Positions 59,293-64,000 of a stretch of DNA of 64,000 nucleotides are shown one piece after another (the stretch's first letter is position 1; each line of letters opens with the position of its first letter). The notes below the pieces were generated by a model that worked only from the letters and a program-made list of their open reading frames with translations, was not told the DNA's origin and made no database searches. A program made the translations under genes and the position numbers. The DNA lies in NCBI GenBank assembly GCA_022695795.1, contig MU404058.1, positions 372,001 through 436,000 of the forward strand, read 5' to 3'. Source of the stretch: Biscogniauxia marginata. Taxonomy: Eukaryota > Ascomycota > Sordariomycetes > Xylariales > Xylariaceae.

Positions 59293-60474
59293 TCAGTTGG
59301 TCAATGCAAGATCATCAGCCTCCAAGATAGTCCCAGGCGCGAAACCTTCCTTGGCGTTGTCGACCTCCACCGCTCGAGGAAAGCGGCGGTGCTTGTCCCA
59401 CGGGTTCGCCGGGTTCCAGCTCCGCAGGAACAGTGCCGGAATCATGTATTGGAAAAGTCTGTCGTAGCCAGACAGGGGCCAGTTCCCCTGGGATCCTTGC
59501 TGGGGTGTAGGTGTCCCGTCGAAATGGACTTCGGGGCACCAGCTTTCGGGAGGAATATGCGTCAGCCAGTCCTTCTTCTATAACCTGTACGACTTTCACA
59601 ATAAAGAACTGCTCTGCACTTACTGTCGGTTGGACCCGTGTCCTACTCGCGTGGTTATCCCCACAAATACCGGGTGGTCGAGGCTACCCTCCCGGAAGCC
59701 GAACAAGAGGAAGAATTCCTATAAATTCAACTCGTTTAGTCGTTGCGAGAGAGGCGGGATATCGGTAGCAAAAAAAATATGGACCACTTACGAGTCTACT
59801 CGAGGAATGCTCCGCGCCAAAGACTTGGCCCGCACTCATCATGGGCCACTCGATGATGGTGTCACTCCAGTCGAACTCTCCGATCGGAACCCGTCGTAGG
59901 GGAGATGACCGCAGGTTCGCCGGCCGAGGATATCTGCTCGCGGAATGTATGGGTCGCGGGTCCTCTCCGCCCTCCTGGAGCGTTCGTTGGTATTCCCTCC
60001 AGACGCTTCCCGCAATGCGCACTACCCAGGAGAAAAGAGGTGATATTAATGTCAGCCCATTTTTCTTAAGGTATTATTGGGGTTGCTTAGGGTCGCTTTC
60101 TACTTACGTGTGTTCCATATCTCGTACTGGTGGAACTGTATGGCCTCGCCACCATAAGTTGACCCGCGGGGAGGGTTCGACATGACACGGCGCGGGATCT
60201 GGTTCATGTAGTAGACGTCATTGTACCAAGCAATGTCCTGCTCTAGAGGGATGTTGCGTTCGGGGTGATCGTTGTCAGTCTCCCCGAGATCGTAAGGGTC
60301 GTCGTCCGGGTCGTCCGTGCCGTCCGGCTTGGATACGGCTGGGATCGAGGTGTTATATACGCGCCCATTGATGACGAAACGCTCGATGTTCTGTGTAAGA
60401 GCGGGATGGTTGAGGTCGAACGGGAAAGCCGACACCCAGACGGATAGCACCGCAAGGATCGCGAAGAAATGCAT
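59293..60474 (-). CDS. secreted RNase T1-like fold protein, probably catalytically altered, 4 exons
   Basis: Exons 60474-60108, 60021-59792, 59718-59624 and 59542-59293 give 313 residues. Residues 1-16 are a signal peptide (MHFFAILAVLSVWVSA). The part from about 128 to 235 resembles guanyl-specific RNase (N1/T1): YPRPANLR, then GEFDWSDTIIEWPMMSAGQVF (as in the enzyme's YEWPI..SG.VY), then SSSRLEF and VGITTRVGHGSN. Relative to RNase T1, the catalytic Glu58 (here Glu180) and Arg77 (Arg198) are kept, but His40 and His92 align with Arg155 and Arg223. The N-terminal 120 residues and the C-terminal 80 (from HWCPEVHFDG to DDLALTN) are extra. The exon-4 splice uses a CTGAC branch and acceptor gaaag; ignoring it truncates the protein. 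It is secreted; a role as RNA-binding effector is inference. Fold assignment is moderate confidence. Confidence 0.75.
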
Positions 60475-62739
60475 GATGGGTAGATCTTAAGTGATATGAC
60501 TAAGAGCTCTTGGTCGATCTTGGTTGTCTGTATGATATCAAGATGCTTTCGTATGCTGTCTAGATACATGTGAGGAACAAGTGAAGCTGGAAAAGTAGGA
60601 GAGATGAGCCATCCTTTTATAATATCCAGGCCTGGAGGTCTGTTAGAGGGAGGCATTGTCTGGATTGGCCTTCATCCGGTTTATTGACCGAAGTAGGTAT
60701 TTATTGTTTACGATATAAAGACAATAGAAATTGTATAACTGTCGGATTCAATCTGAATAACTAGAATATCAAAGCGCTGGTGCGGCCTAGTGAATATACA
60801 TACCGAACCTCGTTGTTTTTTAGAGAGATGCATCAAAGCTCAAAATCCCCACCTGGATCTCTCATCTAAATGGCCAACAGAAGCAAATTTATCATTCAAT
60901 GGAAATACTCAACCTATGACAATAGGATAAGGAAAATAAAGCGACAGGTGTTTATCCAAACACCGTTAACTAGGGTAGGTCGGATGAATACAATAATTGG
61001 TCAGGTTCCGGAAAAACACTTGCCCAACCTTTCACTAATACCGATGGATTGAAATCAGTTGTTGGGTAGGTAATGTGATTTCAATAGTCTCTGCTTCACT
61101 TGACTAACTTACTGCCTTCTATTTTACTCATGCGAGAAATGCACAGAGAACTTGAAGTGCAGCCTGCATGATTATGACCTGTCGCAGTCATGTGCCTCTT
61201 CTTTCATTTTTCTACATCGTAAAAACTTAAAGGCTTGCGACGAATGGACACCACGCTCGATTCAGTCATCCCTTTTAAGTTCCATATAAGCCGTACTAGC
61301 CACAGTGTTGTTGGTAACTATGTGACGATAGTCTCGTTTCCCACGTCCTTTGTGTAATGTTTGATAATGAGAGTTGACGGCTCACGGCCACACATGTGAC
61401 CAGCAAAGACCAAGTACCAAAACCTTGGCGAACAACGACTGACGTATCACGCTCGCCAGGGCCGGACGGGTAAGACGACCGCGGTCGATAAGCGACTGGT
61501 TCTGATTCGCCGATCTCGAGACAGGATGCACCTCAGCGTCTCCCGAAACGGCGCTTCGTGGCGTTCGTGATTGGTCGAGGATTCGTCTTGGTCTCCCCCC
61601 GGGGGCATCCAAGCAGGCCCGAGCTTGCAAGTGATTCCTCCATCCTGGCACCGGCCAAGGCAGCATTTGCGGCTAAAACATACCGTCTGTTACTCAGGTT
61701 AGGTTGTGTCTCCCCAATCCTCCCTCCTGCCTGCGCGCGGGAGAGCTGTGGCTGACACACCGGCTTCGGTATAAAAGGTGAAATCGCTCGCTCTTAGACC
61801 TGCCCAGGTTACTCTTGAGACGAAAGGATTTTGTCTGAGCACGCAGTTCACGCCAACGGCACCCACATCGTAAAGAAAAAAGAAAAAGAAAAAATTAAAG
61901 GCTAAGCTTGTGTCGGGGTGATCGTCAACAACCCTAGCGATGTACTACGCTATATCTTCAGACAGGGGTAGGGCTGCAGACTTGCAGGGGGTGTTTCCAT
62001 TCCTGAGATCTCTGGGTTTGTGACTCGTAACGGAAGAATAAAAAAGAGTCATATTGACAGCGCGGACTGGGGTTGGTTTATTCACGATTAACCAAGCCCC
62101 GTCTGGGGCTCTTGCGGGAGATTCCCATTGACAGGGACTCTTCCCCCCTCAAACTCCCCTGTCTAAGTATCCAGTGTCATAACTTCATGTTGCTCATCAT
62201 CCGATCCATGCTAGTAGAAAGGAACGGGAACGCCTACTGCGGTTTGCACACTAAAGTTATTACAGCATATTGAATACCCAGATGTTGTACTTTTTTTTTT
62301 CATTCACTTGATGTATCATCCTATATGATACCCGTCTACGATATTATTGAAGGTCCGTTAAATACATATATTTTTGTTGCCCTGGTTGTTGGTGTCGTTG
62401 TATCGACCCCGTTGCCGCCTGACCACTATTTCTGCCTCCGGGCATTCCTCGTCCTCGTGCACCACCCACTCGTCTTTGTTGCCTTTTGTATCTACAAGAT
62501 CTCCAACATTTCCTGATCACCGAGAAAAGAATAGACATATATTTGTTTCTGATACCCCTACCTTTAATTTCAATTTTTTTTCTTCCCTCTTCCCTGCTCA
62601 TCGGCACAGGATCACCTCGATTCGGAAGTTGACCCCACGGCACCCACCCCTTGGATTGCTCGGAGTTGCCTATACACGACTAGCACACGCTCGGGACTCT
62701 GAAACTACTCGAATAATTAGCCTGGTGGAAGGGAAGAGT
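60475..62739. other. divergent intergenic region with promoter elements
   Basis: 2.3 kb between the RNase-like gene (minus) and the membrane-protein gene (plus). A TATA box for the minus gene is listed separately. A second perfect string, TATAAAAGG (61770-61778), lies in a GC-rich patch (about 61440-61780) on the plus strand, 960 bases before the next start codon. An A/G run is near 61875-61900. No gene is supported. Confidence 0.6.
60614..60621 (-). promoter_or_regulatory. TATA box
   Basis: TATAAAAG on the minus strand, about 140 bases upstream of the start codon of the RNase-like gene at 60474. Confidence 0.65.
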
Positions 62740-64000
62740 ATGAAGACTACTATAATACTGTTAGCGGCCCTGCGCTGCGGCGCCAACGCGGCCTGGCTCC
62801 GATGGTCGCTCGATAGCGGGCCAGTCTGGTCACCGCAGGAGACCAGCATAGCCGCGGCGGGTGATGACCAAGCCGGCTGGACGCCGAAACCGACGCAGAT
62901 ACCGGGTGAAAAACTGGAGGGCGAGGTGGTACTAGATCTGCTACGACGCCAGGACTCGACGACAACCTGGACGAACTCGGAGACTTGCGGATGGTTTGCT
63001 GGCATATCATGTGAGTTGTCCTACCCAAGAATACGGTCCCTGTTAATGATACACTTGTCGTTATAAAGAATGATGACTAACATCATTACCGTAGCTTCTG
63101 CCGTCGAGTGTGGAGGCGGTTTCAAGTGCGAGACGAATACCGACCATGTTGTCGCGTGCGTCTCGGCCACCATCTCGGACTTCTACTCCGCCTGTCTGGA
63201 TTACTCGGCCCATCTGGCCGGCTCGTGTGATAACGTCGGGCCTAAGACCGGGTGCTGGTGAGTGGCATATCCCCTGCTTCATCATACTACATTCAACGAT
63301 CGACAGACTAACACGTATGCACAGCACCCAGTCCGACGTGCCCGCCTGCGGGACGTACCTCTGGACCAGCAAGCCCGAGCGCTCCATGTACAAGTGTTTC
63401 GAGACGGCGTCGGTCCTCACGATCCTAGACGTCCCACAGTTCGTCATCGACGCCTCGCTAGCGTCCAAGTCGCGCGCCATGACCCAGACCAGCGACACCA
63501 CCGACGACGCCAACCCGTCAACACCCACCACCGACGGGGGCTCGCCCACAGCGCCAGCACCCAACCCGGGGAGCGCCCAAGGGGACCCCAGCGGGGGCAA
63601 CAGCAACAGCAACACGACCAACATCGGCGCCATCGTCGGCGGTGCCGTCGGCGGCGTCGCGGCCCTTGCATTAATCATCGGGTGCATCATGTTCGCCCTG
63701 TGCCGGCGCAGGAAGAAGTCCAAGTCCATCAAAGAGAAAACCAGGAACGTCTCGCGCGAGCTGCACCACCACACCAAGGAACTTCTCCGCGACAATATCA
63801 ACAACAACGACGACCACGGTGGCAATACGAATACTTACATCCAGACTCACGACATGGAGCCCCCGCCGCCGCTCACCGCCCCGGGCCCCGTAAAAGAAAG
63901 CAGCACGACGAGCAGCTCGCCCAACGCGCGGTCCTCGCGTGACGCGCGGCGCGAAGCAAGGCGCGGACGGCGTACCGCCGGCACCGGCGCCGGGGGATCA
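62740..64000 (+). CDS. cysteine-rich single-pass membrane protein (wall-sensor-like), 3' truncated by window edge
   Basis: Exons 62740-63010, 63095-63257 and 63325 to the window end give 370 residues so far, frame still open. Residues 1-17 are a signal peptide (MKTTIILLAALRCGANA). The outer part has a Cys-rich module: TCGWFAGISSSAVECGGGFKC, DHVVACVSATIS, SACLDY, GSCDNV, KTGCCTQSD, PACGTY and YKCFETA. After a Ser/Thr/Pro/Gly linker comes a membrane helix, AIVGGAVGGVAALALIIGCI, followed by ALCRRRKKSK and a long charged, low-complexity cytosolic tail. The GAIVGGAVGG start is typical of fungal single-span wall or surface proteins such as WSC/Mid2-type sensors, but the Cys module is not a WSC domain I can confirm. 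It is likely at the plasma membrane. Ligand and role are unknown. Confidence 0.85.

Noticed and set aside
59315..59599. Open minus-strand frame overlapping the last exon of the RNase-like gene
   Set aside because: It cannot be joined in phase with the preceding exon; the spliced frame used in the model closes exactly.
59593..59623. A 31-bp last intron in the RNase-like gene, ending the protein soon after the core
   Set aside because: Too short; the 81-bp intron with a CTGAC branch opens a long, well-behaved final exon.

Overview
The window is nuclear DNA of a filamentous ascomycete (Pezizomycotina), most likely a Sordariomycete and perhaps a xylarialean. The genes have several short introns (about 50-150 bp) with GT...AG ends and CTRAY-type branch sites. 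Other signs are a HET-domain gene, a large NACHT-ankyrin gene, fungal-only RTT109, the classic early micro-introns of ascomycete beta-tubulin, small secreted proteins and one retrotransposon scar. Exon models were built by hand; in every multi-exon gene that is complete here, the exon lengths sum to a whole number of codons.

Left part (1-17.6 kb): a 5'-truncated HET-like protein (3-2180), a 2194-residue NACHT-ankyrin NLR (3907-10614), a histidine phosphatase (11499-12269, minus), a six-exon secreted beta-sandwich-like protein (14498-15641) and a four-helix membrane protein with a Ser-rich tail (16135-17645, minus). HET and NLR families are linked to fungal self/non-self recognition. A gene-free stretch follows, holding a 402-bp solo LTR with a perfect 5-bp target duplication (19088-19499).

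Middle (20.7-35.5 kb): a disordered probable trafficking protein (minus) divergent from the cytosolic Fe-S assembly ATPase CFD1; S-adenosylmethionine decarboxylase with a long, uORF-bearing leader; a 144-residue Cys-rich secreted protein; a complete but divergent beta-tubulin with Tyr at position 167; and an F-box/2EXR-like protein.

Right part (36-64 kb): an 11-exon, 1353-residue protein that joins a Cys-rich N-terminus, a P-loop GTPase, a RING finger and a patatin domain. Both positions of the patatin catalytic dyad appear substituted, which makes it the strongest candidate here for an undescribed system. Then come a LYC1-like acetyltransferase, an unknown 179-residue protein, a Dal5/TNA1-type MFS transporter, a polytopic membrane protein, mitoribosomal mL57 divergent from the histone acetyltransferase RTT109, a secreted RNase T1-like protein with probable loss of both catalytic histidines, and a Cys-rich single-pass membrane protein that runs off the right edge.

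No rRNA, convincing tRNA, CRISPR array or intact transposon was seen. Housekeeping genes (CFD1, SPE2, mL57, RTT109, tubulin) are interleaved with fast-evolving secreted or recognition genes. No co-regulated biosynthetic cluster is apparent.
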